Source: Candidatus Zixiibacteriota bacterium
Lineage (GTDB): Bacteria > Zixibacteria > MSB-5A5 > RBG-16-43-9
Length of the DNA stretch: 7,971 nt
NCBI GenBank assembly: GCA_029858245.1
Contig: JAOUFL010000103.1
Span: forward strand, 1-7,971
Direction: 5' to 3'
Under the pieces are notes generated by a model. It was not told the origin of the DNA. It made no database searches and saw only the letters and a list, made by a program, of their open reading frames with translations. The position numbers were made by a program, and so were the translations under genes. Within the stretch, counting starts at the first letter, position 1. Each line of letters starts with the position of its first letter. Of this stretch, positions 1 through 7,343 are shown one piece after another.

Positions 1-1450
1 ACGAAAATACTCCCCTGGCAAAATAATCTCCATAACGGGTATAGAAGGTAAGTTCTTTTCTTTTGGAAATCTCGTCTTTTAAGATATCCTGAACATATAT
101 TTTAGTGCTGGATTTAATGCGTCCATAAGGATCAACAAACATAGAGATACCGGTATTGGCACACCTGGCGATGCTAATTCTATTTTCTATTGCCCTGTAT
201 ACATTTATCCGTGCATGCTGAAATGGTCCGCTGGTTTTTCCGAACCACCCGTCATTGGTTACGTTTACCAGAAAATCCGCTCCTTTTAAAACGAACTTGC
301 GAACTAAATCCGGGAAAACCGCCTCAAAACAGATCAGGGCTGAAAACTTCCCTTTTGGATTTTCAAATATAACATAATCTTTCCCCGGTGTGTAATCCGA
401 AAGACCAAATTTTATATTATAAAGCCACCCCAGTAATCCGTGATAAGGAACCCATTCGGAAAAAGGTACCAGGTGGATTTTGTTATATACCACCGGATTT
501 TCCTGATATTTACCGGGCTGGTTTTCAGGTTTGAAACAAAAAACAGAATTGAAATAAAGGTATCTATCTTTATCCATAAAAATGAAATCATTAGTGCCCA
601 AAAGAATCGGTGTATTAAGGCTTTCAGCCAAAGATCTGACCATTGAGAAATATTTAGGCTCAGCTCTTAGATAGCAAGGAGCAGCAGTCTCGGGCCATAA
701 AATCAAGTCAACCTTTTCATCAATTTTTTTGGTCAGGTCTGAAAAAACCTGAAAATTATAATCCATCTTCTCGTAATCCCATTTGACATCCTGTGGAATA
801 TTCCCCTGAATCATAGCTATATTTACCTTCTCATCTTCTTTCTCCTGGTTTAAAACCTTCTTACCATATAAATATGGAATAGAAAATAAAAGAAATAATA
901 AAACAAGAGAACCTAAAAATCTTTTGGGATAACCGAAAGCCTTTATTCCAAAATAAACTAAAACATTTACCCATACAACCCAAAAAGAAACTCCGTAATT
1001 ACCAGTGAAAGAGGCATATTGAATAAGCGGCAGATAATAAGTCTGGGTATAGGCAAGATTAAGCCAGGGGAAACCAATATCCAGAAGTGACCTGCCATAT
1101 TCCATCATAACCCATAAAAATGGCATAAAAAAGATAGCTTTTTCCTTTAAGCTTTTTTGAACCCAAGAATAAAACAGAAACAGGAAGGCGGTATAAAAAG
1201 ATAAAGCTAAGATAGCGCCCAGAATTCCGGGAAGCGTAGCCCAGGTAATCCAGTATAAAAGCAGGGAATTAGTAACCAGACCCCAGATATAACCCAGTTT
1301 AAAAGATTCTTTTCCTCTCTTGCCTTGAAGTGCAAAAAACAGAAATACCAGACAGAAATAAGCCAGAAAACCAGAAGGAAATGGAGGAAAGGATAAGGAG
1401 AAAAAAAGAGCGGAGAGAAGGAGATAAAATAAGGTTTTTTTATGGTTCAT
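1..1450 (-). CDS. lnt: Apolipoprotein N-acyltransferase (partial, C-terminal end missing)
   Basis: Inner-membrane enzyme that transfers an acyl chain from phospholipid to the N-terminal cysteine of apolipoproteins, the last step of lipoprotein maturation. The frame is open from the ATG at 1450 to the window edge (483 codons). Residues about 5-205 are hydrophobic membrane segments with the Lnt-like stretch GFPWLNLAYTQ (126-136). A nitrilase-like domain follows, with W224 in QGNIPQDVKW, catalytic Glu254 (WPETAAP), Lys324 (YNKIHLVPFSEWVP), Glu332 and Cys374 (LICFEAVFP). Spacing matches E. coli W237/E267/K335/E343/C387. The residue after the nucleophile is Phe375, where E. coli has Tyr388. NVTNDGWFG and RAIENRISIARCANTGIS are further family signatures. 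The sequence stops after YTRYGDYFARG, so only the final transmembrane helix, perhaps 20-40 residues, should be missing. No in-frame start lies upstream before the palindrome and no Shine-Dalgarno is visible. It lies 31 nt downstream of gpmI and is probably cotranscribed. Confidence 0.95.
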   Translation of the reverse strand, partial: MNHKKTLFYLLLSALFFSLSFPPFPSGFLAYFCLVFLFFALQGKRGKESFKLGYIWGLVTNSLLLYWITWATLPGILGAILALSFYTAFLFLFYSWVQKSLKEKAIFFMPFLWVMMEYGRSLLDIGFPWLNLAYTQTYYLPLIQYASFTGNYGVSFWVVWVNVLVYFGIKAFGYPKRFLGSLVLLFLLFSIPYLYGKKVLNQEKEDEKVNIAMIQGNIPQDVKWDYEKMDYNFQVFSDLTKKIDEKVDLILWPETAAPCYLRAEPKYFSMVRSLAESLNTPILLGTNDFIFMDKDRYLYFNSVFCFKPENQPGKYQENPVVYNKIHLVPFSEWVPYHGLLGWLYNIKFGLSDYTPGKDYVIFENPKGKFSALICFEAVFPDLVRKFVLKGADFLVNVTNDGWFGKTSGPFQHARINVYRAIENRISIARCANTGISMFVDPYGRIKSSTKIYVQDILKDEISKRKELTFYTRYGDYFARGVFS

Positions 1451-1458
1451 AATAAATT

Positions 1459-1485
1459 GTAGAGACGCAAGGCATGCGTCTCTAC
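1459..1485. repeat. Perfect palindrome (11-bp arms) between gpmI and lnt
   Basis: Left arm gtagagacgca (1459-1469), loop aggca (1470-1474), right arm tgcgtctctac (1475-1485); the arms are exactly complementary. The gpmI stop codon (TAG, 1482-1484) lies inside the right arm. On the transcript it would form a strong hairpin ending 8 nt before the lnt ATG. There is no clean U-run after it (AAUUUAUU), so it is not a convincing intrinsic terminator. Palindromes with the same gtagagacgc...gcgtctctac ends are, from memory, dispersed repeats in several bacterial genomes, so a mobile REP/MITE-like unit is the favoured reading. Only one copy is in this window. Confidence 0.8.
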
Positions 1486-3008
1486 TGAATAATCAAATTC
1501 TCCCCATCCATCTCTGCAGGTTTTGGAATTCCCATTAAAGAGATAATGGTCGGGGCGACATCTGCTAAAATACCTTTTTCTCTTAATTTTCCTTTGAACC
1601 CATCTTTTACCAGGACAAAGGGAACTAAATCTGTAGTATGAGCAGTGAAGGACTCTCCGCTTTCATAATCCACCATCATCTCCGCATTACCGTGGTCTGA
1701 GGTTACCATTGCTAACCCGCCTGTTTTTTGAACTGCATCTACCACTCTTCCGACACAGGCATCCACAGTTTCAATCGCTTTTATTGCCGCCTCTAAGATT
1801 CCTGTATGTCCTACCATATCCGGATTGGCATAGTTCAACAAAATAAAATCATACTTTCTTGATAAAATCTCCTGTACTGCACTATCTGTAACCTCATAGG
1901 CGCTCATCTCCGGTTTTAAATCATAGGTTGGAACTTTGGGGGAATGAATCAAAATCCTGTCCTCCCCTTCAAAGGGTTTCTCTTCACCTCCGTTGAAGAA
2001 AAAAGTCACATGAGCATATTTCTCAGTCTCTGCGATGCGCAATTGCTTTAACCCTTTTTTCGATAAAACCTCCGGGAGAATATTTTTAAGCCTGACTGGT
2101 GGAAAAGCCACAGATGTTTTTAACTTCTCATCATACTGGGTAAGAGTAACCAGATGAATGGCTAAATTATTACCTTTATCAAATCCCCTGAATTCTTTGT
2201 CAGTTAAAACATAGGAAAGCTCTCTGGCTCTGTCAGCCCTGAAATTGAAAAATAAACCTACATCTTTTTCTTTTATCCTGCCGGAAAGTGGATCACCATC
2301 TTCTGTGACCACAATAGGTTTTATGAACTCGTCAGTTACCTCCTCCCGATATGATTCCTCAACCGCTTTCACCGGTTCAGAAGAGAGTTTCCCTTCACCG
2401 TAAATCATAGCGCGATATGCCTTCTCAACTCTCTCCCATCTTTTGTCCCGGTCCATAGCATAATATCTTCCCACAATGGTGGATAGTTTTCCAATTCTGT
2501 ATTCCCTGAATTTTTCCAGAAGCCCCTTGATGAATTCCTTTCCCGCTGTGGGGGAAGTATCCCTGCCATCCATAAAAGCATGCACATAAACCTTACTGAT
2601 CCCATTATCTTTAGCTAAACTCAAAAGAGCATACAGATGATTTAGTGAGCTGTGTACTCCCCCGTCTGAGACCAGACCCATAAGATGTAAAGCGGAATTA
2701 TTTTCCCTGACTTTGTTCATTGCCTCAAGCAGGACCTGATTCTGAAAGAAGGAGCCATCTTTTATGGCTTTATCGATTCTGGTTATTTCCTGATATACAA
2801 TCCTTCCTGCTCCAAAATTCAGATGACCCACTTCAGAATTTCCCATCTGCCCTTCAGGCAAGCCCACATCCAAACCTGAAGCACCCAAAACCGTATGTGG
2901 ATAATCTGCAAAAAGCCGATCTAAATGCGGCTTTCTTGCCAATGCTATAGCGTTTCCCTCTTCTTTGTGGTTTATACCATAACCATCCATCACCAGAAGT
3001 AAAATCAT
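1482..3008 (-). CDS. gpmI: 2,3-bisphosphoglycerate-independent phosphoglycerate mutase
   Basis: Interconverts 3- and 2-phosphoglycerate in glycolysis and gluconeogenesis through a phosphoserine intermediate, using two Mn2+ ions; cytosolic. The 508 aa length fits the usual ~505-515. Metal and catalytic motifs are complete: Asp8 in MDGYG, the phospho-acceptor Ser58 in GQMGNSEVGHLNFGAGR, SDGGVH (114-119), DGRD (147-150), the GRYYAMDRDKRWERV block, FFNFRADRARELS, Asp397 and His401 in NPDMVGHTG, Asp438-His439 in TSDHGN, and His457 in AHTTD. The ATG start is firm: it sits 9 nt after the purM stop with AAGGTGAG as ribosome binding site, overlapping the purM TAA. The protein ends MDGENLIIQ, near the usual family end, and its TAG stop comes from the palindrome at 1459-1485. 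An acid-phosphatase-fold relative is unlikely given the full motif set. Confidence 0.98.
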   Translation of the reverse strand: MILLLVMDGYGINHKEEGNAIALARKPHLDRLFADYPHTVLGASGLDVGLPEGQMGNSEVGHLNFGAGRIVYQEITRIDKAIKDGSFFQNQVLLEAMNKVRENNSALHLMGLVSDGGVHSSLNHLYALLSLAKDNGISKVYVHAFMDGRDTSPTAGKEFIKGLLEKFREYRIGKLSTIVGRYYAMDRDKRWERVEKAYRAMIYGEGKLSSEPVKAVEESYREEVTDEFIKPIVVTEDGDPLSGRIKEKDVGLFFNFRADRARELSYVLTDKEFRGFDKGNNLAIHLVTLTQYDEKLKTSVAFPPVRLKNILPEVLSKKGLKQLRIAETEKYAHVTFFFNGGEEKPFEGEDRILIHSPKVPTYDLKPEMSAYEVTDSAVQEILSRKYDFILLNYANPDMVGHTGILEAAIKAIETVDACVGRVVDAVQKTGGLAMVTSDHGNAEMMVDYESGESFTAHTTDLVPFVLVKDGFKGKLREKGILADVAPTIISLMGIPKPAEMDGENLIIQ

Positions 3009-3011
3009 CTT

Positions 3012-3019
3012 CTCACCTT
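3012..3019 (-). promoter_or_regulatory. gpmI ribosome binding site overlapping the purM stop
   Basis: On the minus strand AAGGTGAG lies 3 nt before the gpmI ATG (core AGGTG about 5 nt away). Its first two bases are the last two of the purM TAA codon, so purM and gpmI are tightly joined and probably translationally coupled. Confidence 0.7.
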
Positions 3020-4058
3020 AAAAATTAATTAATTTGACATCTTTTCTACCAGATACAATCTCCCCTATCCAGTAGACTTTCTCCCCGCTTTTCTTCAATT
3101 CTTTTTCGATTCTATCTGCATCACGCTTTGACATCACTAAAATAAGGCCAATTCCCATATTAAAAACTCTGAACATCTCCTCAGTCTCTATGCTTCCTGT
3201 TCGCTGCACGAAACTAAAAACCGGGGGAATGCTCCAGGACGAAACATCTATTATTGCCTGACAACCCTCTGGCAAAATTCTAATCAAATTACCTTGAATC
3301 CCTCCTCCGGTGATATGTGCCATTCCTTTGAGTTGATACCTTTCTAAAACTTTGAAAATCGATTTAACATAAGATCTATGAACCTTTATTAGCTCTTTAC
3401 CCGTTGAATTTTTTAATTCTTTTACATAATCATTAACTTTGTATTTACCTATCTCAAATAAAACCTTGCGAGCCAAAGTGTAGCCATTAGTATGAAGACC
3501 ATTAGATCCCAAACCCAGTAGTATATCACCAGGGACGATCTTTGACCCATCTATTATCTTTTTCCTCTCCACCACCCCCACCACAAAACCCACCAGATCA
3601 TATTCGTCCGGTTTGTAGAACTCAGGCAGCTGTGCCATCTCCCCACCGATAAGGGAACAGTTATTTTTCTTACAACCCCGAACCAATCCTTTGATAATCT
3701 CCTGAATCACTTCCGGGTAAAGCTTTCCTATACCGATGTAATCCAGAAAAAACAAGGGCTTGGCTCCGTGAACTAATATATCATTAACGCAGTGATTGAC
3801 TATATCCTCCCCTATAGTATCATGCTTTTTCATCTGAAAAGCTATCTTCAACTTCGTTCCTACAGAATCTGTACTTGATACCAGAACCGGGTTTTTGTAT
3901 TTCCTTTGAGTTAAAGCGTAAAACCCGCCGAAACTACCAATATCGGTAAGGACACCTGAATCGAAAGTCGATCGGACTAACTTTTTTATCCTGTTTTTAG
4001 CCAGGTCAGCCTTATTGATGTCCACTCCGGCTTTTTTGTAGTCGATTATCTTTCTCAT
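3018..4058 (-). CDS. purM: Phosphoribosylformylglycinamidine cyclo-ligase (AIR synthetase)
   Basis: Makes aminoimidazole ribonucleotide from FGAM with ATP, the fifth step of de novo purine synthesis; cytosolic homodimer. The start is taken as the ATG at 4058 (346 aa, family ~345-350), giving MRKIIDYKKAGVDI as expected; the frame runs open to a TTG at 4091, but that adds 11 atypical residues. AAGGA lies 10 nt upstream. Family motifs in order: SSTDSVGTKLKIA (61-73), GEDIVNHCVNDILVHGAKPLFFLDY (83-107), LIGGEMAQLPEFY around Glu140, LGLGSNGLHTNGYTLARKVL, HITGGGIQGNLIRILP and EMFRVFNMGIGLILV. Two loops differ from the common form: STDS for STDG and GGEMAQLPEFY for GGETAEMPGFY. The order of core residues is otherwise intact, so an active enzyme is expected. 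It lies 64 nt after the HD-domain gene and 9 nt before gpmI. Confidence 0.96.
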   Translation of the reverse strand: MRKIIDYKKAGVDINKADLAKNRIKKLVRSTFDSGVLTDIGSFGGFYALTQRKYKNPVLVSSTDSVGTKLKIAFQMKKHDTIGEDIVNHCVNDILVHGAKPLFFLDYIGIGKLYPEVIQEIIKGLVRGCKKNNCSLIGGEMAQLPEFYKPDEYDLVGFVVGVVERKKIIDGSKIVPGDILLGLGSNGLHTNGYTLARKVLFEIGKYKVNDYVKELKNSTGKELIKVHRSYVKSIFKVLERYQLKGMAHITGGGIQGNLIRILPEGCQAIIDVSSWSIPPVFSFVQRTGSIETEEMFRVFNMGIGLILVMSKRDADRIEKELKKSGEKVYWIGEIVSGRKDVKLINF

Positions 4059-4068
4059 TTTGAAAAAT

Positions 4069-4073
4069 TCCTT
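4069..4073 (-). promoter_or_regulatory. purM ribosome binding site
   Basis: AAGGA on the minus strand, 10 nt before the ATG at 4058. The spacing is slightly long, but this supports the shorter start over the TTG at 4091, which has no comparable purine-rich stretch upstream. Confidence 0.5.
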
Positions 4074-4094
4074 ACAACTCCCTAAGGGCAACTA

Positions 4095-4112
4095 GTAAAG
4101 CTAAAGCTTTAC
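4095..4112. repeat. Small palindrome between the HD-domain gene and purM
   Basis: gtaaagc (4095-4101), loop taaa, gctttac (4106-4112); the 7-bp arms are perfect. It begins 10 nt after the HD-domain stop codon and lies upstream of the purM ribosome binding site. No U-run follows on either strand, so a terminator is not supported. It may be a short dispersed repeat or an mRNA processing hairpin. Confidence 0.5.
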
Positions 4113-4122
4113 ACTCCATTTA

Positions 4123-4782
4123 TCACAGCAATCTTTGTCCATTAATTTCCAATTCAAATCTCATCTTCAGATATTCTGCTGCCCTGCGGCACACTACCAT
4201 CCTGGAGAGGAATATCTCAAAATACTCCATCACCTGAGAGATGGAGGTATCAATCTTTATCTCCAGAGAAATGGTTTTCTTATCCTCATCTACCCGCAAA
4301 AATGAGCTTTTAGCTGCATAGTTCACCCGGTCGTGAATGTCCTGTTTGATCATATTCAGGTTCCTCACCCGTGAGCTATGCACATCAGACTTATCCGCTA
4401 AAATTGAAGCCGCGCAGATATCACTTACCGGCTGACCATCATTTTCGTCGTGATTCCCAATAGCTGCAACCACCTCCAGGACATCCTGATAAGGCATCCC
4501 GGTTTCATTAAGTATATCATAAGCCAGAACCGCACCGGTTTGTGCATGGTAATCACGGTTAATAACATTCCCGATATCGTGCAGATAGGCTGCTATTGCC
4601 GCCAGATGAGCCTGTTTTTCAGGCTTTTTCAGGCGGATCATTATATTATAGGCTATATTAGCAGATAAACTGGCATGTCTTTGACCATGCTCTGTATACC
4701 CGATCTCACCCAGGAGCTGATCCGCTTTGGTAATCAGAGCATCGACTCTCTCATTCTGTTTTAAAGTATCTATGGTTACCAT
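4123..4782 (-). CDS. HD-domain metal-dependent phosphohydrolase, function unassigned
   Basis: A 219 aa soluble protein with no signal peptide or membrane segment. An HD domain covers about residues 25-140: His36 (EHGQRHA), the His68-Asp69 pair in YLHDIGN, His79 and Gly83 (YHAQTG), His111-Asp112 in GNHDENDGQP, and Asp130 in ILADKSDVHSSR. These are the metal ligands of HD hydrolases, and the order HDIGN, HxxxG, HDExDGxP and ADKSD approaches HD-GYP domains without the GYP triplet. A C-terminal region (about 160-219) with IDTSIS and VMEYFEIFLSRM completes the protein. From memory, this whole arrangement is conserved in a family of ~220 aa 'HD domain' proteins in Clostridia and other bacteria with no settled substrate. 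The start is the ATG at 4782, because AAGGGAG lies 5 nt upstream and the longer frame to 4833 begins inside a probable promoter. A nucleotide or cyclic-dinucleotide substrate is possible but unproven. Confidence 0.88.
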   Translation of the reverse strand: MVTIDTLKQNERVDALITKADQLLGEIGYTEHGQRHASLSANIAYNIMIRLKKPEKQAHLAAIAAYLHDIGNVINRDYHAQTGAVLAYDILNETGMPYQDVLEVVAAIGNHDENDGQPVSDICAASILADKSDVHSSRVRNLNMIKQDIHDRVNYAAKSSFLRVDEDKKTISLEIKIDTSISQVMEYFEIFLSRMVVCRRAAEYLKMRFELEINGQRLL

Positions 4783-4787
4783 ATTAA

Positions 4788-4794
4788 CTCCCTT
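4788..4794 (-). promoter_or_regulatory. Ribosome binding site that fixes the HD-gene start
   Basis: AAGGGAG on the minus strand, 5 nt before the ATG at 4782. It is the strongest Shine-Dalgarno in the window and argues against the longer frame that begins with TTG at 4833. Confidence 0.75.
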
Positions 4795-4804
4795 CGAAAT
4801 TTTT

Positions 4805-4833
4805 AACTTAACCAGATGTAAAATCTTTGTCAA
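4805..4833 (-). promoter_or_regulatory. Probable sigma-70-type promoter for the HD gene, purM and gpmI
   Basis: On the minus strand a perfect TTGACA (-35, 4833-4828) is followed after 17 nt by TAAGTT (-10, 4810-4805). Read with a 16-nt spacer, TTAAGT preceded by TGG gives an extended -10. The -10 match is weak (3 of 6). It lies in the 59-nt gap after the priA stop and would start the transcript shortly before the AAGGGAG ribosome binding site. It could drive the HD gene and everything downstream independently of priA. Confidence 0.45.
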
Positions 4834-4841
4834 GAATAAAT

Positions 4842-7316
4842 CTACATTATCTCCACGGGATCAACTTCAACTGAGATCCTTACACCGGAGTATATCTTAT
4901 CTTTTCCCTTTTCAAAAACCAGATCAATTTTTTTGGTAATAACCCGCACATCTTTTGTCTTTATCAATATCTGATAGCGATAATGATCTTTAATCCTGAC
5001 AAGAGGTGCTGGCGCTGGACCTAATATCTGATATGACTTCAGACTATAGCCTTTAGACTTTAGACTTGAAGATAATTTTTTTCCAAAATCCTCAGCGATT
5101 TTTCGAACTTTCTTCTCCTCTTTACCCTGAAACCTTATTAAAACTAATCGGCTAAATGGGGGATAAAAAAGTTCCTCCCTTTCCTTGACCTCTCTTTCAT
5201 AAAAATCCAGGAAATTCTGCTCTGCGGATAGTTTGATAGCCCAATCCTCAGGGTAATATGTCTGGAGAATGACCTCCCCGCCTAACTTACCCCTTCCTGC
5301 CCTTCCGGCTACCTGGGTCAACAGTTGAAAGGTTTTTTCTTTTGCTCTGAAATCTGGAAAATCCAGCGAGGTATCTGCCAATATAACCCCCACCAGGGTT
5401 ACATCCGGAAAATCAAGTCCTTTGGTTACCATCTGTGTTCCCAGAAGAAGGTTGAAATCCCTGGAGGCAAAACTACTGAGTATCTCCCGGTGCGAATTTT
5501 TTCTGTTGGTTGTATCCTGGTCCATTCGGCGGAGATTAGCTTCGGGAATAAGTTTTTTGACTTCTTCCTCTATTCTCTGGGTTCCCATCCCCTTGTAGAT
5601 GAACCTGCTACCTGAACACTTCGGGCAAACCGGGCTTAAGCGGGTCCTGTAGTTACAATAATGACAGCGTAAAGTGAAATCTGACCTGTGAAAATTCAAG
5701 CTGATCTCACAGTGCGGGCAGCGAAAAATGTAACCGCATTCCTCACACTTAATGAAGCTGGAAAATCCCCGGCGGTTCAAAAATAAGATCACCTGCTCCC
5801 CTCTTTCTATTTTCCTTTTCAATTCAGATGAAAGCTTATGTGAAAGTACTGAGTAGTTACCCTTTTTTCTCTCCTCCTTCAAATCCACTATATTAACCCG
5901 GGGAAGAGGTTGTTGTTCAACCCTTGAAGTTAACTGGAGCAGCGAATATTTACCCTTTACCGCATTATAGAAGCTCTCCAGGCTGGGAGTAGCCGAACCA
6001 AGGATTACCAGTGCTTTATTCATTTTTCCTCTTACTAATGCCAGGTCCCTCGCATTATATTTAGGATCCGGCTCTTTCTGTTTGTAGGAGAAATCCTGTT
6101 CCTCATCCACTATAATTATCCCGGGATTTAAGAAGGGTAAAAAGATAGCAGACCTTGTTCCGATTACAACTTTGAACTTACCCTGCTTAATCCCCCTCCA
6201 GGCATCAAACCTTTCCCCGGCAGAAAGGCGTGAATGATAAGTACAGACCTTATCTCCGAATACAGCTTTAAAACGATGTATAATCTGGGGGGTTAAGGAG
6301 ATCTCTGGAACTAAAACCAGTGCTTCTTTCTCCTTTTCCAGCACTTTTCTGATGATCTCTATATAGATTAGAGTTTTCCCGCTTCCGGTTATGCCATAAA
6401 GCAAAAAGGGGTGGTGTCTCCCTTCTTCCAGGGCTTTTTCCAGACTTTCCATTACTTGTTTTTGCTCCGGATTGAAAGAAAAATCCAGAGTGGATATGAT
6501 ATCCATTTTCCAGAATGGTTCCCTGAGTATCTCCTTGTGATACGATTTAACCAGCCCTTTTTTCTCTAACCGCATCAGTACTCCTGAGACTTTATCTATG
6601 GTCTGATTTATCTCTTTTATGGAAAGTTCCCTGTTCTCTTTCAGTAAAAGCTCCAGCACAGAAACTTCTTTGGAAGATTTTTTCTTAAGGGTGTCGATAT
6701 AAGTTTTGATAAGTTTATTACTGTCTGTTAAATCCCCTTTTAATGAGACCATCTTCTCATATTTTACTGAGGATTTGGGTTTATCCAACTCGTAAAATAA
6801 TTCCACTTTTCCTTTTTCCTCCAAGAAATGCAGAGCAGAATATAACCCTTTTGAGCCCGTTCTCTTTTCTAAAGAAGTTATTTTCTGTGGACTTTTATCT
6901 TGAAGAGCATTTAAAATCTTTTTCTCTTTTAAGTAAAACTCTGTTTTATTCTCCTCATACTCCAGCAGAGGAGATTCTTTTTTGTGAACCCAGAGAAGAC
7001 TTCTCACCTGAAGTTCTGATGGAAGTGCGGCTTTTAGACATTCACCCCAGGAGGAATAATAATATTCAGAAACCCATCTGGTAAGCTCAAGGAGCTCTTT
7101 TGTGATAACCGGCTCTTCATCTATAAGGTCCAAAAGTTCTTTTGCATTTTTGACCTCTGAGGAGGTGCTTGTGCTTACTATAAATCCAAGTTTTCTCTCC
7201 CTGCCAAAAGGAACCAAAGCCCTCTGCCCGGGTTTTATTTTCTCCTTTAAATTCTCCGGGACGCTATAAGTGAATATTTTTCTTAAAGATATGGGAAAAG
7301 CTACTTCTGCATACAT
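4842..7316 (-). CDS. priA: Primosomal protein N' (replication restart helicase)
   Basis: A 3'-to-5' superfamily 2 helicase that recognises abandoned replication forks and reloads the replisome. At 824 aa it is longer than E. coli PriA (732) and close to B. subtilis PriA (~805). The N-terminal DNA 3'-end-binding domain (about 1-100) has FTYSVPENL and PGQRALVPFG. A winged-helix and charged linker region follows (about 100-280). Walker A GITGSGKT is at 308-315 (Lys314), the Walker B box is DEEQ (404-407), then SYKQ and PDPKYNARDLA. The zinc module has all eight cysteines: 524, 527, 533, 536, 551, 554, 564 and 567. Late helicase motifs are GTQMVTKGLDFPDV (626-639) and QVAGRAGRG (668-676), followed by the C-terminal domain. 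The usual DEEH is DEEQ here. The start gives the family N-terminus, though no strong Shine-Dalgarno precedes the ATG. The next gene begins 59 nt downstream. Confidence 0.97.
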   Translation of the reverse strand: MYAEVAFPISLRKIFTYSVPENLKEKIKPGQRALVPFGRERKLGFIVSTSTSSEVKNAKELLDLIDEEPVITKELLELTRWVSEYYYSSWGECLKAALPSELQVRSLLWVHKKESPLLEYEENKTEFYLKEKKILNALQDKSPQKITSLEKRTGSKGLYSALHFLEEKGKVELFYELDKPKSSVKYEKMVSLKGDLTDSNKLIKTYIDTLKKKSSKEVSVLELLLKENRELSIKEINQTIDKVSGVLMRLEKKGLVKSYHKEILREPFWKMDIISTLDFSFNPEQKQVMESLEKALEEGRHHPFLLYGITGSGKTLIYIEIIRKVLEKEKEALVLVPEISLTPQIIHRFKAVFGDKVCTYHSRLSAGERFDAWRGIKQGKFKVVIGTRSAIFLPFLNPGIIIVDEEQDFSYKQKEPDPKYNARDLALVRGKMNKALVILGSATPSLESFYNAVKGKYSLLQLTSRVEQQPLPRVNIVDLKEERKKGNYSVLSHKLSSELKRKIERGEQVILFLNRRGFSSFIKCEECGYIFRCPHCEISLNFHRSDFTLRCHYCNYRTRLSPVCPKCSGSRFIYKGMGTQRIEEEVKKLIPEANLRRMDQDTTNRKNSHREILSSFASRDFNLLLGTQMVTKGLDFPDVTLVGVILADTSLDFPDFRAKEKTFQLLTQVAGRAGRGKLGGEVILQTYYPEDWAIKLSAEQNFLDFYEREVKEREELFYPPFSRLVLIRFQGKEEKKVRKIAEDFGKKLSSSLKSKGYSLKSYQILGPAPAPLVRIKDHYRYQILIKTKDVRVITKKIDLVFEKGKDKIYSGVRISVEVDPVEIM

Positions 7317-7343
7317 CGGTTTTCTAAGGTTAATCTAATGAGT

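Noticed and set aside
190..646. Two plus-strand frames (60 and 68 codons)
   Set aside because: Both are antisense to lnt, whose motifs are intact in the opposite frame.
1459..1485. Intrinsic terminator after gpmI
   Set aside because: Only AAUUUAUU follows before the lnt start, and lnt begins 8 nt later; a repeat or processing hairpin fits better.
4059..4091. Longer purM starting at TTG 4091
   Set aside because: It adds 11 residues not expected in the family, uses a rare start and ignores the AAGGA before ATG 4058.
5325..5615. 96-codon plus-strand frame
   Set aside because: Antisense to the conserved helicase core of priA; no independent support.
6743..7084. 113-codon open frame on the plus strand
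   Set aside because: It lies wholly antisense to priA, has no recognisable family features and no good ribosome binding site; it is a shadow of the real gene.
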